64,000 bases of DNA, from assembly GCA_947476045.1 (NCBI GenBank), contig CANJNZ010000016.1, positions 1 through 64,000 on the forward strand, given 5' to 3'. Numbering within the stretch: position 1 is the stretch's first letter; each line of letters opens with the position of its first letter. A program made the translations under genes and the position numbers. Source of the stretch: Chthoniobacteraceae bacterium (lineage in GTDB: Bacteria; Verrucomicrobiota; Verrucomicrobiia; Chthoniobacterales; Chthoniobacteraceae). Below, piece after piece: positions 44,336 to 52,455 of this stretch. The notes beneath the pieces are model-generated. The model searched no databases, was not told the origin of the DNA, and saw nothing but the letters and a program-made list of their open reading frames with translations.

Positions 44336-45302
44336 GAGTGGTGTCTGTCTTTTGCACGGAGCGAAAGCGAAGAAAAACTGGAACGCCCGCGAATGCCCAC
44401 GATGCGGCGATGATGAATCCAGTGAGCGAAATGAAAACCGCTGTGGCTGGCGCGATGCCACAGAGCGGAGTGAGTAGGGCTTGCATTGTCGTTTCGCGCA
44501 GGCCGAGTCCGGAGATGGTGACGGGCAGCATCGAGACGACATCCATCACAGGCATGACGCTGAAAGCATCGCCCAGCGAAAGATCAGCAGCGAATGCGAG
44601 CGCCGAAAAATAGAAGAGCAGGAAGTAGCACGCATGACTTGCGGCGGAGAGAATGAGTGCGGCACATGCGCGTCGGCGGTCAGCGAAAAATGTATCGAAA
44701 ACGGCGGCTATCTCAATGATGCGGGCGCGGAGCGGAATCCATTGCGGAGTCCTGCGCAATAGTGGAGCGCGGCTGGAGATGAACCACACGAGCAAGGCCC
44801 CCGCTGCAATACCGAGAAAGATGAGCACGGCGTGGAAGAGCGCAGCGGTTGCGGGCGTTTTGTGAAACCAATCGCCGCGCCTCATCGCAACGATGAAAGT
44901 CCACACGATGATTGAGACAAAACCGCTGAGGCGATCCATGAGCACAGCGAGAACGCCACCCATTTTCCGCTGCGGAAATTGCAGCGCGAGGAATGCTATT
45001 TTTACCGCATCGCCGCCGGCCATGCCCGGGAGAAATAGCGAGGTGAAAAGGCCGAGGAAATGCAGCGCAGCAGCGCGGCGAAGCGGCAGCGCAACGCCCG
45101 CGAGATGGAGGCAGCACCACCAGCGAAGCAGACTGGCAAGTTCGTTCAGACCCGCAGCGACCCACGCTGGCAAAAGCCACGCGGGCGCTGGCGGCGGCGG
45201 GAGGGAAGCGAGTTGTTGGCGTAATGATGGATCGCGCAGCAACCACGCGAATAGGGCGATGGTAAACACGATCCGGATGATGAGCCATAGGTAGCGCTTC
45301 AT
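44328..45302 (-). CDS. Lysylphosphatidylglycerol-synthase TM-region family membrane protein (flippase-like)
   Basis: A 324-residue inner-membrane protein with eight or so helices, from the ATG at 45302. The LPGMAGGDAVKI and VSMLPVTISGLGLRE segments match the family that includes AglD and the LPG-synthase transmembrane region, without a C-terminal transferase domain. Such proteins may flip lipids. It overlaps the patatin-like gene downstream and follows the halogenase-like gene by 10 bp, so the three are probably one transcript. Confidence 0.85.
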   Translation of the reverse strand: MKRYLWLIIRIVFTIALFAWLLRDPSLRQQLASLPPPPAPAWLLPAWVAAGLNELASLLRWWCCLHLAGVALPLRRAAALHFLGLFTSLFLPGMAGGDAVKIAFLALQFPQRKMGGVLAVLMDRLSGFVSIIVWTFIVAMRRGDWFHKTPATAALFHAVLIFLGIAAGALLVWFISSRAPLLRRTPQWIPLRARIIEIAAVFDTFFADRRRACAALILSAASHACYFLLFYFSALAFAADLSLGDAFSVMPVMDVVSMLPVTISGLGLRETTMQALLTPLCGIAPATAVFISLTGFIIAASWAFAGVPVFLRFRSVQKTDTTHD

Positions 45303-45312
45303 CGTTCCGTAT

Positions 45313-46563
45313 TCAGATGATGGCGGCCGCGGAGGGATCGCCAAGCCATGAGCCATGGCGGGACATGAGTTGCACCAGCCCACGCGAGTAGCGCGAAAGC
45401 GTGCTGGCACCCGAGGCCATGCAGGCGATGTTTCGCTCCATGTGGCTCTGCATGAAACGACTGATCGCTCCGGGGTATTTTTTACCGAGCGCGAGGCCGG
45501 TGTGATACATCGCGAAGATTCTACCGTCGTAAAAATAACCGATGAGCTCCTGCCATGCACGCAGCCAGTCGTTCATTTGTCGGGCGTATTTGGCAGGTGT
45601 CTCGATGTTGTCAGCGAGGATTTCCGCCGAACGCAATGCGAGCATGAGGCCGGGCGAAAGCATCGGATCCACAAAGCCGAATGCGTCGCCGACCATGACC
45701 CATCCGGGGCCGTGGCCGCGCTCGGAAATGAGTTGGTAATTCGTGTAGCTCGCCACTTTCGTGAGTCGTTGACGGTTTACGCCGGCTGCGGAAAGCGCGG
45801 GGTCGCGTGCGATGGCGGCTTCTAGTCGTTGCTCTGGCGTTTCGCCAAGGCGGGCGGCTTCGTCACGATTGATGACGACGCCAACCGACAGCCGGTCGCG
45901 CAGCGGGATGCGCCAACTCCAGCCGACGGCGAGACGCGTGATGACAATTTGCCCGCGTGGCTGCGGCTCCTCGAATCCGGCATAGTGGGCGAAATATGCG
46001 GCGTCTTTGCGTGTGCCGACGGTTGCCGGGATTTCTAGCACACGGGCGAAAGTGCGTGCGCGGCCCGTGGCGTCCACAAGCAAATCCGGTTGCTTGCCGC
46101 CGAGTGATGGCGCGGCGGCGAGGGATTCAGCGGAGAGTTGAATTGTGTCTGCGCCGGTGCGTTCGACTTTCGCGCGCTGCGCGACCCGTGAGACGCCGAG
46201 TTCGATGGCACGCTGTTCGATGATCGAATCGAACTCAGCACGCGGGACGTTGTAGGCGAAAGTCGGAAGCTTGCACTTGGAGACAGACTGGAAATTGAAG
46301 GTGATCGTGCTGTCGGGCCCGAAGACGAATGTCGCACCGGGTTTATGCTGGCCGATTTCCGCAACTCGCTCGCGGACGCCGAGGCGATCCAGCATCGGGA
46401 GGATGGAGGGGATGAGCGATTCGCCGACGAGGAGGTCGGGTCGCGCACCGTCTTCGAAAAGTGTGACGGAATAACCGCGCTGGATGAGATGACAGGCGAG
46501 CGCGGAGCCGGATGGACCGCTGCCCAGAATGGCGACTGTGTGGATGCGTTTTTTCATCGCCAA
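45313..46563 (-). CDS. FAD-dependent halogenase-like monooxygenase
   Basis: A 416-residue flavoprotein. FAD motif GSGPSG lies at 14-19, GESLIP at 47-52, a Lys in GQHKPG (K74) corresponds to the halogenase catalytic Lys, and WSWRIP at 215-220 is the WxWxIP signature of flavin-dependent halogenases. GDAFGFVDPMLSPG follows near 290-303. Halogenases and related geranylgeranyl reductases share this fold, so specificity is not proven. Position in a KS/ACP island recalls the halogenase of xanthomonadin clusters. Confidence 0.83.
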   Translation of the reverse strand: MAMKKRIHTVAILGSGPSGSALACHLIQRGYSVTLFEDGARPDLLVGESLIPSILPMLDRLGVRERVAEIGQHKPGATFVFGPDSTITFNFQSVSKCKLPTFAYNVPRAEFDSIIEQRAIELGVSRVAQRAKVERTGADTIQLSAESLAAAPSLGGKQPDLLVDATGRARTFARVLEIPATVGTRKDAAYFAHYAGFEEPQPRGQIVITRLAVGWSWRIPLRDRLSVGVVINRDEAARLGETPEQRLEAAIARDPALSAAGVNRQRLTKVASYTNYQLISERGHGPGWVMVGDAFGFVDPMLSPGLMLALRSAEILADNIETPAKYARQMNDWLRAWQELIGYFYDGRIFAMYHTGLALGKKYPGAISRFMQSHMERNIACMASGASTLSRYSRGLVQLMSRHGSWLGDPSAAAII

Positions 46564-46653
46564 AAAAACCGAAGTCTACGCGCCAAAAGACAGCGCGTTA
46601 TCGTCGGCAAAAGCAGGCGTTGCAACAAGAGATGCGGCGGATGAGCCGTGCAA

Positions 46654-46830
46654 TCAGTTGCCACCCGCTCCGGGCATCATCGATCCAAAGGGACCCGTTC
46701 CCTCCCAACGCTCGGGCTTATTCCACGGGATCGAAGTGACACGATCGGGATCTTTGTTTTCCTCGGTGCTGGAGCAGCCGCCGAGACCCAGAAGCAAACC
46801 GATAAGTGCTGAGAGCACCAGTGCGCGCAT
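46654..46830 (-). CDS. Small lipoprotein with a conserved-looking Trp tail
   Basis: A 58-residue protein from the ATG at 46830 to TGA 46656-46654, too short for many gene finders. It starts with a lipobox signal (LGLGGC, Cys 19), followed by SSTEENKDP and then IPWNKPERWEG and a Gly-rich end. It should be anchored in the envelope. It lies 2 bp from the end of the coiled-coil protein gene upstream on the same strand, so the two form an operon. Unknown role. Confidence 0.72.
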   Translation of the reverse strand: MRALVLSALIGLLLGLGGCSSTEENKDPDRVTSIPWNKPERWEGTGPFGSMMPGAGGN

Positions 46831-46832
46831 GA

Positions 46833-47735
46833 TTAATTAGGAAGCGGAAGCGGAGGATTCGGTGCGACACCTGCAACAGGCGCTGCTTCCTCGATTTTCA
46901 CTTTATCCTCGCCGGTGTAGATAACTTCATCTCCGGGCTGAACAAACATGCCACGAACAAAAGTGCCGGCCTGAATATCGGCGATGGACTGGTTGGCTTC
47001 GACATTGGTGATTTTCACTTTGCCGATGGCCTTGCCGTCCCGTGCGACGATCATGATCTTTCCGTTTGCAGCACCTTGCTTATCGCCAGTGCTGAGGACG
47101 CAAAAGCCCCAGCCCGGGTTGACTGCCATGACTTTACCCTTGAGTCCTTTATCAATGATGTTCTTGGAGTATTTATCGATGGTCTTTTTCTTTTGCGCGA
47201 TTTCCTCTTCGTTCCGCTTCTTGTCAGCGGTGAGGCCGGCGATGATCGTCTCATGCTCAGCACGGATCTTCTCCAATTCCACAATCTTGGCCTCCTGATC
47301 CTTGACCTTGGCCGCCATGGTGGCGATTTGCTCCTTGATGGCCGCAATAGCCTGCGTTGGGTCGAGATTGTCACCTTTCGGAATTCCGAGCGCTTCCGCG
47401 ATCTTTGTCTGCATGTCTTCAAGTGCAGCTTTCTGTGCGTCACGCTCTGCTGTGACGGCTTCCAGCTTGGTCTTGGTGCTGGCGAGTTCGGCCTCGGTGT
47501 CGCGGAGCTTGGTTTTGGTTTCGGCGAGTTCAGCCTCGGTCTTCGTCAGCAAGGCCTCCACCTTGTCGTATTCCGACTTGGTTCTCTTTAGCTCCGCCTT
47601 AGTAAGCTCGAGGATGTTGTGGGTCCTGAGGCCTGTGTCCTGCAGAGTGACGACTAGCTTGTTGCCCTCGAAGCCCAAATATGCAGCGACTCCGGCAATA
47701 ATCAGCGTGAGAATGGAAAAAATTTTCGGCGCCAT
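46833..47735 (-). CDS. Membrane-anchored coiled-coil protein with C-terminal beta domain
   Basis: A 300-residue protein. A single transmembrane helix (about 5-22) is followed by a long heptad coiled coil (about 35-195, rich in Lys, Glu and Thr; KAELKRTKSEYDKVEALL). The C-terminal domain (about 205-280, MAVNPGWGFCVLSTGDKQGA, IGKVKITNVEANQSIADI, PGDEVIYTGED) resembles the beta domain of MreC-like proteins. It would face the periplasm. It is followed by the small lipoprotein. Function unknown; a cell-shape or envelope role is plausible. Confidence 0.8.
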   Translation of the reverse strand: MAPKIFSILTLIIAGVAAYLGFEGNKLVVTLQDTGLRTHNILELTKAELKRTKSEYDKVEALLTKTEAELAETKTKLRDTEAELASTKTKLEAVTAERDAQKAALEDMQTKIAEALGIPKGDNLDPTQAIAAIKEQIATMAAKVKDQEAKIVELEKIRAEHETIIAGLTADKKRNEEEIAQKKKTIDKYSKNIIDKGLKGKVMAVNPGWGFCVLSTGDKQGAANGKIMIVARDGKAIGKVKITNVEANQSIADIQAGTFVRGMFVQPGDEVIYTGEDKVKIEEAAPVAGVAPNPPLPLPN

Positions 47736-47910
47736 GTTTATTTGAGGTGGTTGGTTTTAAAATTGTAGTTGTTCTGGAGCAGCGTGGGTAGTTGCGCCCT
47801 TTCAAAGAGAAGGCCTTTTAAGCCGTGGTCTTTTTAATTGGCAAGGGGTTTCCGCGAAATCTTCCTGACTTTTCATTTTGCATCATTCGCAGAGCCTGCC
47901 ACTGTCCGCG

Positions 47911-48008
47911 CTCCGTCAGGGGCCATGGACTGAAGGCTAGCCAACCCCGCCAGGGCCGGAAGGCAGCAACGGCAGCTTGCCCTTCTTTGTCGTGGTTCCC
48001 TGACGGAC
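47911..48008 (+). ncRNA. ffs: Small signal recognition particle RNA (4.5S type)
   Basis: The outer stem CCGTCAGGG (47913-47921) pairs with CCCTGACGG (47998-48006). The conserved apical domain has CAGGGCCGGAAGGCAGCAACGG, cut here into its parts GGAAGGCAGCA, plus the GCCAACCCC side. A T-rich run follows (about 48010-48018), so it probably terminates there. It targets ribosomes with signal sequences to the membrane. Endpoints may be a few bases off. Confidence 0.9.
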
Positions 48009-48080
48009 TTTCTTTTTTACCAGGAAAGCATCTGTATTTCGCTCGACGAACGCTGCTCATCGCGGCAAGCAGTGCTCACG

Positions 48081-48587
48081 ATGAAACTGCACCATTTTCT
48101 CCCACTGCTCGCCGCACTCGCACTCTCCGCCTGCTCCACCACCCGCAAAGGCCCGGGGGGCGGCGGTGCCGATGGCGACTACGTGAGCGGCACCCCGCTC
48201 GGCACTCCCCTGCCCGACAGGCAGGAAGGCGTGTCCTTTCTCGGCTCCAATGTGGATCGCTCGAAATTCCCGCCGGTTTATTTCGGCTTCGACAGCACAA
48301 GCCTGAGCGCCGGGGAAAAAGCGAAGCTTCACGGCGTGGCGGAAGCCGCCAAGAGCGGGAGCACGATCATCGTCGCTGGGTTCACAGATGAACGCGGCAC
48401 ACCGGAATACAACCGCGGCCTCGGCGAGCGCCGAGCGCTCACTGTGCGTGAGGAATTGATCGCACTCGGCGCGGGAGCAGGGCGTTTGCAGACAGTGAGC
48501 TTCGGCGAGGAAATGCCCGCCGATTCCGGCAGCGGCGATTCCGCATGGGCGAAAAACCGCCGCGCGGAATTCGGCGTGACCCGCTAG
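48081..48587 (+). CDS. Pal-like peptidoglycan-associated lipoprotein (OmpA C-terminal domain)
   Basis: A 168-residue lipoprotein from the ATG at 48081. Lipobox LSAC (Cys 18) is followed by a Gly-rich linker and an OmpA-like domain (about 65-168). The peptidoglycan-binding motif is GFTDERGTPEYNRGLGERRA, nearly identical to Pal. It would tether the outer membrane to peptidoglycan. It comes 70 bp after SRP RNA and ends 6 bp before the convergent recA. Confidence 0.9.
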   Translation: MKLHHFLPLLAALALSACSTTRKGPGGGGADGDYVSGTPLGTPLPDRQEGVSFLGSNVDRSKFPPVYFGFDSTSLSAGEKAKLHGVAEAAKSGSTIIVAGFTDERGTPEYNRGLGERRALTVREELIALGAGAGRLQTVSFGEEMPADSGSGDSAWAKNRRAEFGVTR

Positions 48588-48593
48588 CGCCCG

Positions 48594-49643
48594 CTACTTC
48601 TTCGCAGCCGCGTCTTCGTTCAGCCTGGCCTGCACGACGGCGTAAAGTTCCTCGTAGAGCTTCGTATCCGTTTTCAGCAATTCCTTCGCGGCGTCGCGTC
48701 CCTGCGCGAGCTGGTTGCCTTTATAGCTAAGCCACGAACCGCGTTTTTCCACGATGCCCTTTTCCAGCGCGAGGTCGAGCAGCGCGCCGGTCGAGGAAAT
48801 GCCCTCGTTATACATGATGTCGAACTCGCACTCGCAGAATGGCGGCGCGATTTTGTTCTTCACGATTTTCACCTTCGTGCGGTTGCCCGTCACCACGCCG
48901 TCGCTCGATTTGATCGCGCCGATGCGGCGGATGTCCACACGCACGCTCGAGTAAAATTTCAGAGCCTTGCCGCCGGGTGTCGTCTCCGGGTTGCCAAACA
49001 TCACGCCGATCTTCTCGCGGATCTGGTTCGTGAAAACACACACCGTCCGCGCCTTCGAAATCAGCGCCGTCAGCTTGCGCAACGCCGCGCTCATCAGCCG
49101 CGCCTGCGCGCCCACCGTGCTGTCGCCGATTTCGCCCTCGAGTTCCTGCTTCGTCACGAGCGCCGCCACCGAGTCGAGCACGATCACGTCAATCGCGTTC
49201 GAACGAACCAGCGTCTCCACGATCCGCAGCGCCTCTTCGCCGCTGCTCGGCTGAGACACGAGCAAATCGTCCAGATTCACACCTAGCTTCTTCGCATATT
49301 GCGGGTCGAGCGCGTGCTCCACGTCAATGAACGCCGCCAGCCCGCCGCGCTTCTGCGCCTGCGCGATCAGCGTCAGCGTGAGCGTCGTCTTGCCCGACGA
49401 CTCCGGTCCGAAAACTTCGCACACGCGCCCGCGCGGAAACCCGCCCGCACCCAGCGCACGATCGATGAGAATGTTGCCCGTCGGGATCACCTCCACATCC
49501 ATGTGCTGTGAATCGCCGAGGCGCATGATGGCCCCTTCGCCGAAATCCTTCGCAATCGTCTGGAGGACAAGATCGAGATTCTTGTTACGTGCTGCGATCA
49601 CTTTGCTTTCTTTCGTTTCGTCGGTTTCGGAGGCTTTGGCCAT
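48594..49643 (-). CDS. recA: RecA recombinase
   Basis: A 349-residue RecA from the ATG at 49643; the frame to 49766 upstream is not supported. Walker A is GPESSGKTT, Walker B is [11 protein letters not shown], and the DNA loops and C-terminal acidic tail are normal. It promotes strand exchange and the SOS response. No LexA-type palindrome was recognised upstream by eye. It is convergent with the Pal-like gene. Confidence 0.97.
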   Translation of the reverse strand: MAKASETDETKESKVIAARNKNLDLVLQTIAKDFGEGAIMRLGDSQHMDVEVIPTGNILIDRALGAGGFPRGRVCEVFGPESSGKTTLTLTLIAQAQKRGGLAAFIDVEHALDPQYAKKLGVNLDDLLVSQPSSGEEALRIVETLVRSNAIDVIVLDSVAALVTKQELEGEIGDSTVGAQARLMSAALRKLTALISKARTVCVFTNQIREKIGVMFGNPETTPGGKALKFYSSVRVDIRRIGAIKSSDGVVTGNRTKVKIVKNKIAPPFCECEFDIMYNEGISSTGALLDLALEKGIVEKRGSWLSYKGNQLAQGRDAAKELLKTDTKLYEELYAVVQARLNEDAAAKK

Positions 49644-49790
49644 GGTATGTGTGGGCTGTGGGTTGGTATGAAATTGAACGCCCCGTGAGTATGGCCCCCA
49701 CGCCGCCGGGGAAAGCGAAAACATCCGCAACTTCAAATATGGCTGCGACTGCTCTCTGACCAACAAAAGGGCTGGCTAAATCTCCGTTGT

Positions 49791-51065
49791 TTAGTGGCGA
49801 CCATACTTTCGTAAAAATTCTAGATCGTAAAAATCGCTCTCTACAGCTTTCCGCGGGAGTTCTCCACTCAGTAATTTCTGGCGCAGTTGCTCATATTTTG
49901 AGTCGGCAGCCGGGTATCCTTGGATGAGCAACGCCTGTAGCTCGTTACGTGGAAACCCTTTGCCCTCCTTCACATTTTGGAGTGCCACTTCAAATAGAAG
50001 CTCTGTCGCCGCCGGTTCGCGCGTTTTGCCGAGCGCGGCTGCTGCGATCCCACCAATGACACCATTTTCGTTCTTCATTGCGTTAGCGACAACTTCAAAC
50101 GCGACTTTGTCTTTTGTCGCTGCGAGTCCATCCAAAATGCTCGATAGACTCTGCGTGACCGTATTTGCAGCGAGTTGCGGACGCGCTCGCTCTATTAAAT
50201 AATCCCGATAGCGAACATCTCCAGTCTGCCTGAAAAGCGCCGACGCCACACCCGCAGCCCTGCTTGCCTCAATAGTGATAGGAGGTCTCTCGTGAAGCTC
50301 ATCAAAGAGCGTAGTCAGTTTCGCAACAATCTGCGGTGTGACTTTCTTCTCGGCGATCTCCAGTGTATTCGTGAAGCCATACGGATTACTCAATCGCTCC
50401 AGCCAATACTCGGTCGGTAGTTCCCGGCCGTGCTTTTCTAAATAATAGCCGTAATCTACTGAGTTCAAATACTTCGCTTCTTCAGCTCTGGTTCGCATCC
50501 AAATATCGTAGATCACTCCGTCGAAACTCTTATCTTGAAAGATAGTAATCTCTTTCAGAACCCGCGCCCGAATAAACATATATTCGAATTGCCCGATAGT
50601 GATTTCAGAGGCTTTGAAGTTAAAACCCTGTGCAATCCAGTCGCTCATTTTTTTGTGAGCAAACTCGTCACAGTCACCGAGGTTATAGATTGCAAGCACA
50701 GCCTCCAATGAAACGGATGGATTTTTATCCTCAGCCAACCTTTCGAGAGTCCATAAATATTTAGCTGCCAGTTCGGTCTTGCCGGCTTTCAAAGCCTTCC
50801 GAATCCAAGTGGGAAGTATCTCTACGACGTGCCTTTTGGTGTCTTCATCCTTAAAGCAATTTTCACTATTAAAAAATGGGCCTTCCCAAGGCATATCAAC
50901 CGGTTGTGGCAGCGAAACCCTAAGATGTGAAAATTCCTGATCGCTCATCCTCGGGTATGCAGACTGAGGCCCTGTGTCGGAACCGAAACTTTCCTTCCGC
51001 CATAGGGCTGTAAGAACTGCGATGGTCGAAAACAGAACAACAGCAGTAAGCGCGCGACGATTCAT
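49791..51065 (-). CDS. Hypothetical secreted or membrane-anchored helical repeat protein
   Basis: A 424-residue protein from the ATG at 51065. A single N-terminal hydrophobic segment (about 4-21) is followed by an all-helical region with repeated short helices (LERLAEDKNPSVSLEAVLAIYNLG and similar), like HEAT/TPR-type repeats. Codon use is much less GC-biased than the neighbouring recA and protease genes (one line counted near 47% GC). This suggests foreign origin. Function unknown. Confidence 0.78.
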   Translation of the reverse strand: MNRRALTAVVLFSTIAVLTALWRKESFGSDTGPQSAYPRMSDQEFSHLRVSLPQPVDMPWEGPFFNSENCFKDEDTKRHVVEILPTWIRKALKAGKTELAAKYLWTLERLAEDKNPSVSLEAVLAIYNLGDCDEFAHKKMSDWIAQGFNFKASEITIGQFEYMFIRARVLKEITIFQDKSFDGVIYDIWMRTRAEEAKYLNSVDYGYYLEKHGRELPTEYWLERLSNPYGFTNTLEIAEKKVTPQIVAKLTTLFDELHERPPITIEASRAAGVASALFRQTGDVRYRDYLIERARPQLAANTVTQSLSSILDGLAATKDKVAFEVVANAMKNENGVIGGIAAAALGKTREPAATELLFEVALQNVKEGKGFPRNELQALLIQGYPAADSKYEQLRQKLLSGELPRKAVESDFYDLEFLRKYGRH

Positions 51066-51172
51066 TGCACTCATCCGTATAAGAGAGGGCATGGGACGGG
51101 ACAAGGAAGCGTTTCCCTCCGCCTAACAACAAAGCCACGAGAGCCCGCCGGACGTCGTGCTAAAGTCCCGCC

Positions 51173-52060
51173 ATGAAACACTGGCTCGCCCCGCTCGTCG
51201 TCGCCCTCTTCATCGCCGCAACAGCCGCTCAGGAAGCGCCATCGCTCCAGACTTTGCGCACTGACGCCGCGAAGCTCCAGCCGCTGATGCAAAAGAAAAC
51301 GCGGCCCGCCGCTGGCGACTGGCTCGCGGAGCATCCCGAGGACGGGCAGACGTTTGATCAATACCTCGCCTCCCGCCCGAACCGCCCGACTGCGGAGCGC
51401 ACGACACTTTACATCCAGCCCATCGGCGATTTCACCAAAGCGCAGGAGCCGCTCGTGAAAGACACGGCGGAAATCCTGCGCATCCATTTCGGCGTGCCGG
51501 TGAAAGTCCTCGATGCCCTGCCAGACGCCGCGATTCCCGACCGCGCACGCCGCACGCATCCCAAGTGGGGCATGAAGCAATTCCTCAGCGCCTACATTTT
51601 GGAAAGTGTGCTGCTGCCGCGCCGCCCGAAGGACGCCGTGGCGGTGCTCGGCCTCACGGCAACGGATCTTTTTCCGCAGCCCTCGTGGAATTTCGTCTTC
51701 GGCGAGGCATCGCTCGAAGAACGCGTCGGCGTGTGGTCGCTCGCCCGCTACGGCGATGCGGAGAAAGACTACGCCACCGTGCTTCGCCGCACGCTGCAAG
51801 TGGCGACGCACGAAACCGGCCACATGTTCGGCATCGAACACTGCACGCTCCACGAATGCGGCATGAACGGCTCCAACAATCTCGCCGAAAGCGACCACGC
51901 CCCGATGCCCTTCTGCTCCGTGTGCGATCTGAAACTCTGGTGGGCCTGCCGCCTGGATCCCGCCGCGCGCTACACCTCCCTCGCCGACTTCGCAAAAGCC
52001 CACGGCCTCGCAAAAGAGGAAGCCGAATGGAGACGCCGCGCGGAGGTGCTGAAAAAGTAG
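51173..52060 (+). CDS. Archaemetzincin-type zinc protease
   Basis: A 295-residue secreted protein with a signal peptide (LVVALFIAATAA). The archaemetzincin signature is intact: HETGHMFGIEH (213-223), then C224-x4-C229, the M after CG, and C248-x2-C251. This set binds a catalytic zinc and a structural zinc. The protein is longer than the archaeal form because of about 75 N-terminal residues (signal plus a linker). Substrates unknown. The reading frame shows strong GC bias. Confidence 0.9.
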   Translation: MKHWLAPLVVALFIAATAAQEAPSLQTLRTDAAKLQPLMQKKTRPAAGDWLAEHPEDGQTFDQYLASRPNRPTAERTTLYIQPIGDFTKAQEPLVKDTAEILRIHFGVPVKVLDALPDAAIPDRARRTHPKWGMKQFLSAYILESVLLPRRPKDAVAVLGLTATDLFPQPSWNFVFGEASLEERVGVWSLARYGDAEKDYATVLRRTLQVATHETGHMFGIEHCTLHECGMNGSNNLAESDHAPMPFCSVCDLKLWWACRLDPAARYTSLADFAKAHGLAKEEAEWRRRAEVLKK

Positions 52061-52070
52061 GACGCTTCCG

Positions 52071-52196
52071 CAAGGAGCGGCGACATTCCTGTCGCCGTCC
52101 AAATTCGCGCGCAGCGCCTGACGTGTTCCGCGTGCCGAATGGAAAGAATGGCGCTTCGCGCAGCGAGGTCGGCGACAGGAATGTCGCCGCTCCTTG
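52071..52196. repeat. Perfect 27-bp inverted repeat flanking a 72-nt spacer
   Basis: The arms (52071-52097 and 52170-52196) are exact complements. Each arm holds an inner near-palindrome (CGGCGACATTCCTGTCGCCG), so each could fold alone as well as together. It lies 10 bp after the archaemetzincin stop. This is typical of repeat elements in PVC genomes, but no other copy was seen in the window. Confidence 0.85.
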
Positions 52197-52206
52197 TATC
52201 AACTCC

Positions 52207-52431
52207 TCACCGTTTCCCGTCAGCGGCGGGATACAGACTGATCAATACGGGTGGGGTTTTGTCTGCTTCGGCGGCGGTGATGATTTCGCGGAGCTTGGCG
52301 ATTTGCGGGGTGAGGCCGCTGCCGGTGGCCTCGTCCACGGTCCATGTGCTTCGACTATCCCGATAGGCGGCGCTGCCGCAGAAAGCGGAGCAGGCGCCGT
52401 TTTTCCTCGCCACGTTCACCTGTGCCGACAT
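52207..52431 (-). CDS. Possible small protein or gene remnant
   Basis: A 74-residue frame (ATG 52431 to TGA 52209-52207) in the otherwise empty 395-bp gap. Third positions are mostly G or C, as in real genes here (TVDEATGSG, ITAAEADKTPP). No domain is recognised and the ribosome site is weak. It could be the tail of a decayed gene. It is divergent from the 621-residue protein 24 bp away. Confidence 0.4.
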   Translation of the reverse strand: MSAQVNVARKNGACSAFCGSAAYRDSRSTWTVDEATGSGLTPQIAKLREIITAAEADKTPPVLISLYPAADGKR

Positions 52432-52455
52432 TGATAGCCGCCACTTTTTTAAACC

